Under the pieces are notes generated by a model. That model had not been told where the DNA came from, searched no databases, and saw nothing but the letters and a program-made list of their open reading frames with translations. Below, piece by piece: positions 1 to 6,342 of a stretch of DNA of 11,550 nucleotides; positions within the stretch are counted from its first letter, which is position 1, and each line of letters starts with the position of its first letter. Where the stretch lies: NCBI GenBank assembly GCA_007120055.1, contig SKOL01000095.1:1-11550 (forward strand), written 5' to 3'. A program made the translations under genes and the position numbers. This DNA comes from Anaerobacillus sp. GTDB taxonomy: Bacteria; Bacillota; Bacilli; Bacillales_H; Anaerobacillaceae.

Positions 1-434
1 GTTAATAGTTTATCAACCCAAGAATTGTTTATTCTATATTGTGCATTATCTTTTTCCTTATTCTCTCTTTTATATAGCTTAGAAATATCAGAAGGACTTT
101 GTGTAGCTTTGTTACTAGACTTCACTTGGATAATTCTTACATTATCACCTTTTCCTACAATTACATCATCATGTAATTCAACAGCAACAAAATCCCACTT
201 ATCTTCTAAAAGTTCAATAACATATTCAAGCGCAACGAGAAATTGATAGTAAAAACCTGTGATAGCAGTTAATCCTCCATTCTCTTTCACAGGTGTTTTC
301 ATTAATACTTCGATAATGTCTTCGCTACTCTTATTTTTAATATGTTCTTCAATGAATTCTGAACTCTCGTGATCTTCTGTATTAACATTTAGGGTAAGTG
401 CACTATTAAGGTTAGTTTTAAATTCCTCATTCAT
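1..434 (-). CDS. DUF4297/Cap4-like nuclease-domain protein, N-terminal part (gene runs off the window)
   Basis: The first 144 codons of a minus-strand gene are visible and no stop is reached before base 1. The ATG at 434 has a good ribosome site (TGAGGTGAT). Residues 53-72 contain GGLTAITGFYYQFLVALEYV, followed by VELHDD (85-90) and IIQVKSS (101-107). This gives the E...D...Q-V-K pattern of a PD-(D/E)XK nuclease (E86, D89 or D90, Q103, K105), in the arrangement known for the DUF4297/Cap4 family. Members of that family cut DNA as effectors of CBASS (Cap4), Lamassu-type and other anti-phage systems, usually joined to a sensor or ATPase partner domain. The partner domain would lie left of the window. 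The motifs are seen in the sequence; the family is assigned from them; the defence role is inferred. The roughly 50 residues ahead of the domain are acidic and not recognised. Confidence 0.72.
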   Translation of the reverse strand, partial: MNEEFKTNLNSALTLNVNTEDHESSEFIEEHIKNKSSEDIIEVLMKTPVKENGGLTAITGFYYQFLVALEYVIELLEDKWDFVAVELHDDVIVGKGDNVRIIQVKSSNKATQSPSDISKLYKRENKEKDNAQYRINNSWVDKLL

Positions 435-512
435 AAATATCACCTCAGATTCAAGGACAAATTTAATCCATAAAGTTGTAAATATTATAAGATAATCCAA
501 AATTCTACATAA

Positions 513-543
513 ATTTTATCATATTTATTTTATTAAAAGTCAA
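513..543 (-). promoter_or_regulatory. possible promoter of the nuclease gene
   Basis: On the minus strand TTGACT (538-543) is a good -35 box. The best -10 matches are TATGAT (518-523, 14-base spacing), GATAAA (515-520, 17 bases) and TAAAAT (513-518, 19 bases). None is ideal. The leader would be about 75 bases. A second possible -10, TATAAT at 484-489, has no clear -35. Confidence 0.35.
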
Positions 544-579
544 AATATTTATTTAACTATTTGTATAAATAATTAAACC

Positions 580-711
580 AACACACCAAAGGGGTTCATT
601 TGTTGCAATAGGGTACCGTTTCCCGAATTGCACTGTTATTTTATGTGTGTTTTTAAATTTTCTCCTCATGAACCAACTTACTTATTCAGGAGGTAGGGTG
701 TTTCTTTTTTT
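580..711 (+). ncRNA. nested inverted repeats ending in a T-run: candidate small RNA or leader
   Basis: Three inverted pairs are nested. The outer pair is AACAC (580-584) with GTGTT (698-702). The middle pair is GGTTCAT (593-599) with ATGAACC (668-674). The inner pair is TGCAAT (604-609) with ATTGCA (627-632), extended by GGG/CCC at 611-613 and 622-624. A T-rich run (701-711) follows the outer arm, as in an intrinsic terminator on the plus strand. TATAAA at 564-569 could act as a -10 for an RNA starting near 576, but its -35 is poor. No open reading frame occupies the stretch. It could be a free small RNA, the terminator of something lost, or a leader of the sirtuin gene. I do not recognise an Rfam family. 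Confidence 0.35.
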
Positions 712-712
712 A

Positions 713-742
713 GGGACAGATGACCTCTAGATAGACTATAAT
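713..742 (+). promoter_or_regulatory. probable sigma-A promoter of the sirtuin gene
   Basis: A perfect -10, TATAAT (737-742), lies 18 bases after GGGACA (713-718), which matches four of six bases of the -35 consensus. Transcription would start near 749, just ahead of the ribosome site at 756-761. The -35 lies directly after the T-run of the upstream nested hairpin. Confidence 0.5.
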
Positions 743-768
743 GAAATGATTGCAAAAGGAGTAAGTTT

Positions 769-1512
769 TTGAGGAAACCTAAAACAGGAGTGATAGTATT
801 GTTAAGTCGATGGCTAAATGAATCTAATTATACCGTTATATTTACTGGTGCCGGAATGTCTACAGAAAGTGGGTTACCTGATTTTCGATCTTCTAATGGT
901 CTATGGAACAAGAAGGATCCAAGCCAAATTGCCAGTGTGGATTCATTAAATCAAAATGTTGATGAATTTATAGAATTTTATAGGGAAAGGGTTTTAGCTG
1001 TAAAGGAGTATAAGCCACATAAAGGTCACAAGCTTCTTGCAAAATGGGAAATGAAAGGGATGATTCAATCAATCATTACACAAAATGTTGATGGATTTCA
1101 TCAATTAGCTGGCTCCCGCCAAGTGGCAGAATTACATGGCACACTTCAAAAAGCACATTGCCAAAATTGTGCAAAAGAATATAGTAGTGAGGAATATGTC
1201 AACCATGCATATTATTGTGAATGCGGCGGTGTGCAGCGCCCTTCAATTGTACTGTTCGGTGAAATGTTGCCGGAAATAGCTTTCCAATTTGCTTTTGAGG
1301 AAGCTACGAAAGCAGAGCTATTCATTGTTTTGGGCTCTTCATTAAGTGTGACACCTGCAAATCAATTTCCCTTAATCGCAAAGGATAATGGAGCAAAATT
1401 AGTTATTATTAATAAAGAAAAAACTGATTTTGATCGCTTTGCTGATCTTGTCATTAATGACAAAAAGATTGGCGACGTTTTACAAGAGCTTGATATTGAT
1501 ATAAAGAACTAA
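769..1512 (+). CDS. srtN: NAD-dependent protein deacylase, sirtuin family (SrtN/YhdZ type)
   Basis: This is a complete Sir2-family enzyme that removes acyl groups from lysines using NAD+ in the cytoplasm. Visible motifs are the NAD-binding GAGMSTESGLPDFRS (27-41), TQNVDGFHQLAG (104-115), the catalytic histidine in ELHG (H123), FGE (163-165) and GSSLSV (189-194). A structural zinc site is formed by C131, C134, C150 and C152, with a C-X-C second half. The length of 247 aa fits Bacillus SrtN/YhdZ. Two nested TTG starts are possible, each with its own ribosome site: TTG 769 after AAGGAG (756-761, 7 bases) and TTG 799 after AGGAG (786-790, 8 bases). The later start gives MLSRWLNESN, which looks more like typical Sir2 N-termini. 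The gene is monocistronic and divergent from the nuclease gene. The symbol is by similarity; substrates are unknown. Confidence 0.93.
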   Translation: MRKPKTGVIVLLSRWLNESNYTVIFTGAGMSTESGLPDFRSSNGLWNKKDPSQIASVDSLNQNVDEFIEFYRERVLAVKEYKPHKGHKLLAKWEMKGMIQSIITQNVDGFHQLAGSRQVAELHGTLQKAHCQNCAKEYSSEEYVNHAYYCECGGVQRPSIVLFGEMLPEIAFQFAFEEATKAELFIVLGSSLSVTPANQFPLIAKDNGAKLVIINKEKTDFDRFADLVINDKKIGDVLQELDIDIKN

Positions 1513-1520
1513 CATGATAA

Positions 1521-1550
1521 ACCTCTCTTTATAAAGGATTTTTTGTTTTT
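1521..1550 (+). terminator. probable intrinsic terminator after the sirtuin gene
   Basis: A weak stem around CTTTATAAAG is followed by TTTTTTGTTTTT, nine bases after the sirtuin stop codon. The T-run is convincing but the stem is modest. Confidence 0.5.
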
Positions 1551-1618
1551 CAGGATTAATATGTATATACATTAGGTATTGTGGTTATAAAGGTAATAAC
1601 TCATTAGGTGTTATAAGT

Positions 1619-1636
1619 ATCTAGCGATCGCTAGAT
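1619..1636. repeat. 18-bp perfect palindrome
   Basis: ATCTAGCGATCGCTAGAT is self-complementary over all 18 bases and stands alone between two terminators. Flanking AAG and CTT could lengthen the stem past a small bulge. There is no T-run directly after it, so it is more likely a protein-binding site or hairpin than a terminator. It is GC-richer than its surroundings. Confidence 0.6.
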
Positions 1637-1652
1637 GCCTTCAACATCGAAA

Positions 1653-1689
1653 AAAAATCCCAGAAAAGCCTTGATATCAAGGGATTTTT
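1653..1689. terminator. bidirectional intrinsic terminator
   Basis: AAAAATCCC (1653-1661) pairs with GGGATTTTT (1681-1689), and the perfect palindrome CCTTGATATCAAGG (1669-1682) overlaps the right arm, so two alternative stems are possible. An A-tract on one side and a T-tract on the other allow termination from both directions. This suits its place between the plus-strand sirtuin gene and the converging recombinase operon. The surrounding stretch 1513-1837 has no gene. Confidence 0.65.
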
Positions 1690-1799
1690 ATAATCCATTA
1701 ATTCCTTTAAAACATAAATAAAGTAAAGCTTCGGTATTATAGGTAGTTACTTCAAATTTTTCTCGGTATTGTAGTTACATACCTAAATTGTCGTATATA

Positions 1800-1831
1800 A
1801 AAAGCTATCATTCCTTTGAACAATAGCTTTT
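1800..1831 (-). terminator. intrinsic terminator of the recombinase operon
   Basis: AAAAGCTAT (1800-1808) is perfectly complementary to ATAGCTTTT (1823-1831). Read on the minus strand, the stem lies directly after the stop codon of the second recombinase and is followed by T-rich sequence. Confidence 0.75.
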
Positions 1832-1837
1832 AATGAC

Positions 1838-3478
1838 TTATATCGAGTTGTAATAATTCGTCTTGTTCTCAAGTTCAACATAAGGGGTTAACCGGTAATC
1901 TATATATAGCTCGGGGATATCCTGCTCAAAGTCAACTATGATTTCTTTAATAGAAAGTATTAAAGTGGAAGTCAATTCTTCGTTTGAATACGTTTCGAAA
2001 TTCTGTACAAAACGTTCCAGCAGCTCATCTGTATTTTGAGTCAAAGTCTTTTCTATTCGATCAATTAAAAATTGTATCTCCGAGAGATGGTTATTTTTGT
2101 TCTGAATTTGTAAAATATATGTTTGTTTCAATTTTTTCTCAAATTCACTCTCGATTTGATGCAACATATTCTCGTTATATTTAATAAGTTGGATTTGCTG
2201 CTTAATCTCTTCTTTTTTAATTTTCAGCTTTTCAATCCAACTTCTTGAGAAGTTTAAAGATTCCTTCGAATGTTGCTGAATTGAGCGAGACCATTTCTTT
2301 TTAAAGTCAGTAAGGACTTCTACACGAATTACATTAATGTCTACCTTTTTCTCACAGTTCGGACAAACATAATACCTATAATCCTTTTTTGAATTGGACG
2401 GAGTAGAATTTTTAGTTTTCAACGGACGGTCACAGGTCTTGCATTTTAATAGACCCTCCAAAATGTAATCCGTAGATAGCTTCCTTTTTTTACGTTTATT
2501 ACCTTTTAATTTTCTCAAATAGGTGACGATCTCCCATAAGTACAGTGGAATAATTGCTTCATATTCAACTTGAAATAATTCTATTTCTTCACGGGGTTTT
2601 TTCTTACTATTATCTCTACTCATGCGTGAAAAGAATAAAAAATCACCAACATACCAGGCATTTTGTAAGATATAAGCAATTGACTTTTCATTCCATGTAT
2701 ATGGATTAACATCAGCCTTATTGTTCTTTTGGTCAAGATATTCATCTGGAGTAGGAATATCTGTTTTGTTAAGAATGTCACAGATTTTCTCTTCCCTATA
2801 ACCAAAACTATAGAGATAAAAAATAAATCTTACAACAGAACTGTACTTATTCCTTACCATTCTACCATCTTTAAAATCATATCCGTATGGTGGCCTTCCT
2901 TCTGGTCTTTCATGATTTTTAAGTTTGGTTTCTTGATATTCTCTAGATTCATTAGATTTCTTTTCTGAATCTTGGTTACTCATGGTTAGTTGTAATTGAA
3001 CGAGTGGATTCTTTTCATCCCATTCTCCATCCATGTCAGTTGAATAAACTTTAATATTCGGATGTTCACTTTTTATTGGAGCTAAGATATCGAGAGTAAA
3101 ATCATAAATTAGCCTAGAAACCCGACTTTCTTTCCAGAAAATAATACTATCTATGTTAGAATTACTCATAACAAACTTTTTTAAGGCCAACATTTCTTTT
3201 CTTTTGGCAGCTTCTACATGAAAGGCAGATGTTTGCTTTTCCACAAAGAAAACGATTACTTTATAGCCTAGTGAGCGAGCTTTTGCTATGATAGCATTCT
3301 GTTGAATACTAAAAGAATGTTTATCAGTTTGTCCGGCAGTTGACCAGCGAATATAGGCGACAGTAATTCTGATTCGGTCTTTGAAGATATTAAAGGGTAC
3401 TTGATCAATTTTTGTCCCTCTCAGTTCAGGGCAACCTGAAATGAGATAGATATCATCAACTTTATAATAGTTATTCAT
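1838..3478 (-). CDS. large serine recombinase (second of a tandem pair)
   Basis: This 546-aa protein has the layout of a large serine integrase, which cuts and rejoins DNA at two attachment sites through a phosphoserine link. The resolvase domain spans about 38-175, with catalytic Ser46 in YIRWSTAGQ (42-50) and the arginine motif ESRVSR (117-122). The DNA-binding 'recombinase' domain follows, with RPPYGY (195-200) and a W...Y.GD stretch (262-279). A zinc ribbon uses C346, C349, C372 and C375. A charged coiled-coil region lies at about 408-475, and the C-terminus ends near a terminator. W45 replaces the usual valine of R-V-S. The ATG at 3478 lies one base after the stop of the preceding recombinase gene. 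Its ribosome site AAGGAGGAG lies inside that gene's end, so the two are probably co-translated. Confidence 0.93.
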   Translation of the reverse strand: MNNYYKVDDIYLISGCPELRGTKIDQVPFNIFKDRIRITVAYIRWSTAGQTDKHSFSIQQNAIIAKARSLGYKVIVFFVEKQTSAFHVEAAKRKEMLALKKFVMSNSNIDSIIFWKESRVSRLIYDFTLDILAPIKSEHPNIKVYSTDMDGEWDEKNPLVQLQLTMSNQDSEKKSNESREYQETKLKNHERPEGRPPYGYDFKDGRMVRNKYSSVVRFIFYLYSFGYREEKICDILNKTDIPTPDEYLDQKNNKADVNPYTWNEKSIAYILQNAWYVGDFLFFSRMSRDNSKKKPREEIELFQVEYEAIIPLYLWEIVTYLRKLKGNKRKKRKLSTDYILEGLLKCKTCDRPLKTKNSTPSNSKKDYRYYVCPNCEKKVDINVIRVEVLTDFKKKWSRSIQQHSKESLNFSRSWIEKLKIKKEEIKQQIQLIKYNENMLHQIESEFEKKLKQTYILQIQNKNNHLSEIQFLIDRIEKTLTQNTDELLERFVQNFETYSNEELTSTLILSIKEIIVDFEQDIPELYIDYRLTPYVELENKTNYYNSI

Positions 3479-3479
3479 T

Positions 3480-4889
3480 CTATTCTAACTCCTCCTTAAA
3501 AAATCTAGCAAATGGGTTAAAATATATAACCTTATCTCGATCCACCTCTACTTTTTCAATGAAAGACTGGTACATATAATAGAGTTCATATCGCTCTAGT
3601 TCCTCAACTAAATAGTTTTTTATCAGCACTGAAAGCTGTTTTAACTCACTAAAAGCATCATCTATTCTAGACAAGGAGGAATGTACTTGTTCCAGTTCAA
3701 CCATTAAGGCATCTATGCGATTAAATAAATATTTAATTTGATTAGACTCAGTAGGTGATAAAAGAGCTACATCATTATTAAGTTTATTTATCACTTTTTC
3801 TATGCTCTGGAATTTGTTTTTTAATGTTTCTTCTTTTCTATTTAGAATAGCTCTGATTTCTTTTTTTAATAGGTCTAGGTCAAGACGAGGCATAATTTCT
3901 TTAAAATGTTCCTCTAAATCTCCATTTAGTTCATCAACATGAATCTTAATTTGATAATGTTTGTTTGAACAAACATAGTAACCACTATTTCCTACTTTTC
4001 CAGCTCTAAATTTCATTTGCGTTTTGCATCTTGCGCAAATGGGGGTGATGTTCGAACGTTCAAGGGAAGCATTAATGGCATCTAGAACTCTTTTCTTTAC
4101 CGTTTCTAAAATCGATGCGACCTTTAAAAATGTATTCAAATCAATAATAGGTTCTACGTGGTCAAGTTTATAATAGTGACCCCCTTTTCTTATATGTCCG
4201 CAATAAAAGGGGTTACATAAATAATTCAGAATTTCATCAAATCTTTTATTGTGGAACACCGTTTTATTTTCAGTAAGTAATTCGATTAATTCTTCAGCAG
4301 TTTTAACTTTAGTCACTTCATGAAAGAATTCCTTGATTTGAGGAGCCTTTTTTGGATCAGGAAAATAACGAGTTTCTGACTTTTTACCTTTTCTGCTATA
4401 TCCTAACCAAGGTGTTGCGGGGAACTGTTCCATAGCATCCTGAGTTCGACTACTGATTGTCAAACCATTATTTTGTGCTAACATTCCATGAACCGCTTCA
4501 GTAAAAAAGTCCTTTGAAAAAGCAGGATGATTAGCTGCTACAAAGATGACTTCAACATTGTATTTATATAATTCTTTTACAAGAAGGGCGTATTCATAAA
4601 AATTCCTCGCGAGTCGATCCCGATGATACACAATTAACGTTTTTACCTTTCCTTGCTTTATGAGTATTCGCAGTTCCTCTAAACCTGGTCTTTTTTCTAA
4701 TGAGAGTTTATTCGCAGAAATATCTTTATCCTTTAAAAACTTAACTCTCTCTATGGGTATCTTGTTTCGCTTCAGATATTGTTCGATTTTGATAGTTTGC
4801 TGCTCTATATCTTGCGAGGCTGTACTAACTCTTGCATAGGCATAAATATAGTCCTCATATAACTGATTCATGCGCTTTAATAATGACAT
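3480..4889 (-). CDS. large serine recombinase (first of a tandem pair)
   Basis: This is a second, different large serine recombinase. I place the start at the ATG at 4889 (469 aa), one base after the stop of the preceding small gene; the frame stays open to 4976, but that extension overlaps the small gene. The resolvase domain has YARVSTASQD (18-27) with catalytic Ser22, and HRDRLARN (89-96) carrying the usual active-site arginines. A recombinase domain includes WLGYSRKG (161-168) and NPFYCGHIRKG (226-236). The zinc ribbon has C285, C288 and C307; the fourth ligand is not an obvious cysteine, and H311 is a candidate. A long coiled coil covers about 340-435. AAGGAGG lies 24 bases before the ATG and a TTG in between is also possible, so translational coupling is likely. 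Adjacent recombinase pairs are known elsewhere (for example CcrA/CcrB), but I do not assign this pair to that family. Confidence 0.92.
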   Translation of the reverse strand: MSLLKRMNQLYEDYIYAYARVSTASQDIEQQTIKIEQYLKRNKIPIERVKFLKDKDISANKLSLEKRPGLEELRILIKQGKVKTLIVYHRDRLARNFYEYALLVKELYKYNVEVIFVAANHPAFSKDFFTEAVHGMLAQNNGLTISSRTQDAMEQFPATPWLGYSRKGKKSETRYFPDPKKAPQIKEFFHEVTKVKTAEELIELLTENKTVFHNKRFDEILNYLCNPFYCGHIRKGGHYYKLDHVEPIIDLNTFLKVASILETVKKRVLDAINASLERSNITPICARCKTQMKFRAGKVGNSGYYVCSNKHYQIKIHVDELNGDLEEHFKEIMPRLDLDLLKKEIRAILNRKEETLKNKFQSIEKVINKLNNDVALLSPTESNQIKYLFNRIDALMVELEQVHSSLSRIDDAFSELKQLSVLIKNYLVEELERYELYYMYQSFIEKVEVDRDKVIYFNPFARFFKEELE

Positions 4890-4890
4890 A

Positions 4891-5073
4891 TCAATTCCCA
4901 AAATGTTTAAATTCCTCCTTCTTATCAGTACTCTCCAATAACACTCCTTTTTGAATTGGATTAAGGTTAAGTTCATCTAATAAAGCCTTTTCAATTAATC
5001 TCTGTAAAAATAAATAGGACTCTTTTTCCAAATGCTCATTATATGAAGCCCTTACGACCCTCACTTTACTCAT
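4891..5073 (-). CDS. 60-aa protein of the recombinase operon, unknown function
   Basis: The ATG at 5073 has an excellent ribosome site (GAGGAGG), so I prefer it to the longer open frame up to 5109. The product starts MSKVRVVRASYNEHLEKESY and is charged and probably helical, with no membrane segment or cysteine. Its stop codon is one base from the start of the first recombinase, and its last codons carry an AAGGAGG that may serve that gene. Close coupling suggests a role with the recombinases, for example as a directionality factor or regulator. That is inference from position; I recognise no family. Confidence 0.75.
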   Translation of the reverse strand: MSKVRVVRASYNEHLEKESYLFLQRLIEKALLDELNLNPIQKGVLLESTDKKEEFKHFGN

Positions 5074-5086
5074 AAAATTTCCTCCT

Positions 5087-5118
5087 CTGTACATAATTGG
5101 TAGTAACATAATGTACAG
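5087..5118. promoter_or_regulatory. CTGTACAT inverted repeat: possible operator or recombination site
   Basis: CTGTACAT (5087-5094) and ATGTACAG (5111-5118) are perfect 8-base inverted arms 16 bases apart. After one mismatch the match continues for two bases inward. The 32-base dyad fills much of the 75-base gap between the 49- and 60-codon genes and ends just before the latter's ribosome site. Serine recombinases act on imperfect dyads of about this size, often near their own genes; a repressor operator is the alternative. Confidence 0.5.
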
Positions 5119-5148
5119 AAGAGTTTATTTTTATACCAATTAGTTTAG

Positions 5149-5298
5149 TTAGGACGACTGCAGTTCCTCAAAATCAAGTTCCATCTGGTATTCGCAAACC
5201 TCTCTATTCTTATGATCTTCCTGATTACGGGACACCGCTTTTATCCCCGAATCAATTTGCACGTCGATCTCTCTTAAGAGTCTGAATAATGGTATCAT
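5149..5298 (-). CDS. 49-aa protein of the recombinase operon, unknown function
   Basis: A short frame from the ATG at 5298 begins MIPLFRLLREIDVQIDSG and ends FEELQSS. Its start lies one base after the stop codon of the 62-codon gene (TAAGATG), with AGGTG as ribosome site inside that gene. This coupling is the main support for it being real. The C-terminal half is acidic and there is one cysteine. I recognise no family. Confidence 0.55.
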   Translation of the reverse strand: MIPLFRLLREIDVQIDSGIKAVSRNQEDHKNREVCEYQMELDFEELQSS

Positions 5299-5299
5299 C

Positions 5300-5488
5300 T
5301 TAATTCACCTGCTCTTTCTCCAAATAATATTTAGCAAATCTTTGAATTGTGATGCTCGGAATCTCACATTCTTCACAAATTGAAAGAACCTCAAGTACCC
5401 ATGGATGATTTGTAGCAATGTCCTCGTTAATTATTTTCTCTTTGTCCATAATGTGAAGTTGATTCTTGTGTTCCAGTACTTTTCGCAT
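5300..5488 (-). CDS. 62-aa protein, first gene of the recombinase operon
   Basis: The ATG at 5488 has a strong ribosome site (GGGAGAGGTG). The product has HPWVLEVLSICEECEIPSIT in its middle (28-47) and a helical, charged tail ending YYLEKEQVN. C38 and C41 form a C-E-E-C pair, but no second cysteine pair is present for a zinc ribbon. It is probably a small cytoplasmic protein, perhaps a regulator of the recombinase genes. The family is not recognised and the role is inferred only from its place at the head of the operon. Confidence 0.7.
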   Translation of the reverse strand: MRKVLEHKNQLHIMDKEKIINEDIATNHPWVLEVLSICEECEIPSITIQRFAKYYLEKEQVN

Positions 5489-5500
5489 GACACCTCTCCC

Positions 5501-5835
5501 TTATAAAGCAAAAAGCACTTCTTGCCGCCAGAATTGGAACAGGAAATAAACCTGTAACAACTCAAACGTCAAGAAGTGCTTCTTCTTATGTTTGATTAAT
5601 TTTTTACCAAAATATTTGATTATCCTAAGTTTAAAACCTTTTAAGGATAAAATCAAGAACAAGAGATAATTATTTTTTTGAAGATAACTATAGAATCTAT
5701 TTAAGGTAACATTTTGGATAATAGATAGTTTACTTAATGGCAACTTTTTCTTGAGCTTAGAATATCGGTAAAAGTTTCTTTAATATCCCACTTAATTCTT
5801 TTACGTGTCAATTCTGGTAGATTGTAGATTTTCAT
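5501..5835 (-). pseudogene. decayed gene, start resembling the core-binding domain of a tyrosine-type integrase
   Basis: A frame with a good ribosome site (AAAGGA) starts at ATG 5835 and reads MKIYNLPELTRKRIKWDIKE, then stops after 33 codons at 5734. Adding one base to the five-A run at 5745-5749 joins it to the next frame, giving SSRKKLPLSKLSIIQNVTLN and then RFYSYLQKN. The combined pattern (helix, then S..I......LN.FY.YL) resembles the SAM-like core-binding domain of phage-integrase-type recombinases. No catalytic domain follows: the frame runs into the long hairpin and ends at 5501. It is a remnant, and the family call is tentative. Confidence 0.4.
5513..5581 (-). promoter_or_regulatory. 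long-stem hairpin in front of the recombinase operon
   Basis: AAGCACTTCTTG (5513-5524) pairs perfectly over 12 bases with CAAGAAGTGCTT (5570-5581). The loop holds a smaller hairpin, ACAGG/CCTGT. On the minus strand the stem is followed by TTTTTGCTTTA and then the operon's first ribosome site, so it could act as a terminator or attenuator. TTGACG (5567-5572) on the minus strand overlaps the promoter-proximal arm and could be a -35, with a poor -10 (TATTTC). Confidence 0.5.
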
Positions 5836-5873
5836 CAGAATCCTTTTTATATTGATAAATTAAGAAATCTTTA

Positions 5874-6125
5874 TCATTGGTTAAACCAATAATCGGCTTC
5901 ATCAGTAGTCTTGATGTAACCACCTTGTTTGGTAGACATCTGTTTTTTAATTAACTTGCACCACTGTCCATACATAGTTCCAAAGACTGTGTATTTGGCA
6001 TTTAATTTACGTATGAAATGGCAGTATGTTTTTTTTGTTTATAAAATCAAACCACAAAATAAGAGTTTTGCATAAAACTTTACATATTTTACGGTCTGCT
6101 TCATTACTATTTATTTCAGTTTAGC
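5874..6125 (-). pseudogene. decayed gene fragment, unrecognised
   Basis: Two minus-strand frames each read like protein. The first, upstream, contains NEADRKICKVLCKTLILWF. The second contains NAKYTVFGTMYGQWCKLIKK and ends TTDEADYWFNQ before the stop at 5874. They join smoothly if the eight-A run near 6032 had seven bases (...INKKTYCH...). No start codon with a ribosome site is visible and stops cut the region further upstream. It lies directly upstream of the integrase-like remnant and may have belonged to the same lost element. From about 6126 to 6279 I see nothing convincing. Confidence 0.4.
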
Positions 6126-6279
6126 GCCGATTGTTGAATATCTTGTTCTATTACATAGTATCGTTGTACTGCGCAGCAAAGACAACTCTGTTTTTTTGTA
6201 ATTCCTTAGTCAACATAAGCTCTAATATGTTCAACTATTTAGGATTTTAAGTTTGACACCTTTTTCAATGTGTTGCACA

Positions 6280-6312
6280 AAAAACGGGCGGTAAATGATA
6301 CAGCCCGTTTTT
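6280..6312. terminator. strong bidirectional terminator
   Basis: AAAAACGGGC (6280-6289) pairs perfectly with GCCCGTTTTT (6303-6312) across a 13-base loop. It closes the right-hand gene array on the minus strand and would equally stop plus-strand transcription. Confidence 0.85.
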
Positions 6313-6342
6313 ACTAACGCTTATCGTTAATTCAACAAATCG

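Larger units (their letters stand above)
1575..1779 (+). repeat. spaced degenerate direct repeat GGTATTRTRGTTAYA
   Basis: GGTATTGTGGTTATA (1575-1589) and GGTATTGTAGTTACA (1765-1779) agree at 13 of 15 bases. A third, interrupted version starts at 1732 with GGTATTATAGGTAGTTAC. They lie downstream of the recombinase operon, where an attachment-site remnant of an integrative element could sit. They are short enough that chance is possible. Confidence 0.35.

Noticed and set aside
25..246. Plus-strand frame of 73 codons
   Set aside because: It is antisense to the nuclease gene, has no ribosome site, and the minus-strand reading carries clear family motifs.
769..1512. Sir2 as a defence NADase (Thoeris, DSR or pAgo type)
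   Set aside because: It is a stand-alone 247-aa sirtuin with the catalytic histidine and zinc cysteines of a deacylase, matching SrtN/YhdZ in length; defence Sir2 proteins are larger or fused.
1838..4889. ccrA/ccrB of an SCC element
   Set aside because: Gene order and sizes are only roughly similar, the N-terminal motifs do not match what I know of CcrA or CcrB, and no SCC hallmark gene is present.
4890..4976. Longer start for the first recombinase at 4976
   Set aside because: It would overlap the 60-codon gene in another frame, adds 29 residues not typical of a resolvase domain, and has no ribosome site.
5501..5743. 80-codon minus-strand frame as an intact gene
   Set aside because: It opens with a TTG lacking a ribosome site and ends inside the hairpin; it is better read as the second part of a frameshifted remnant.
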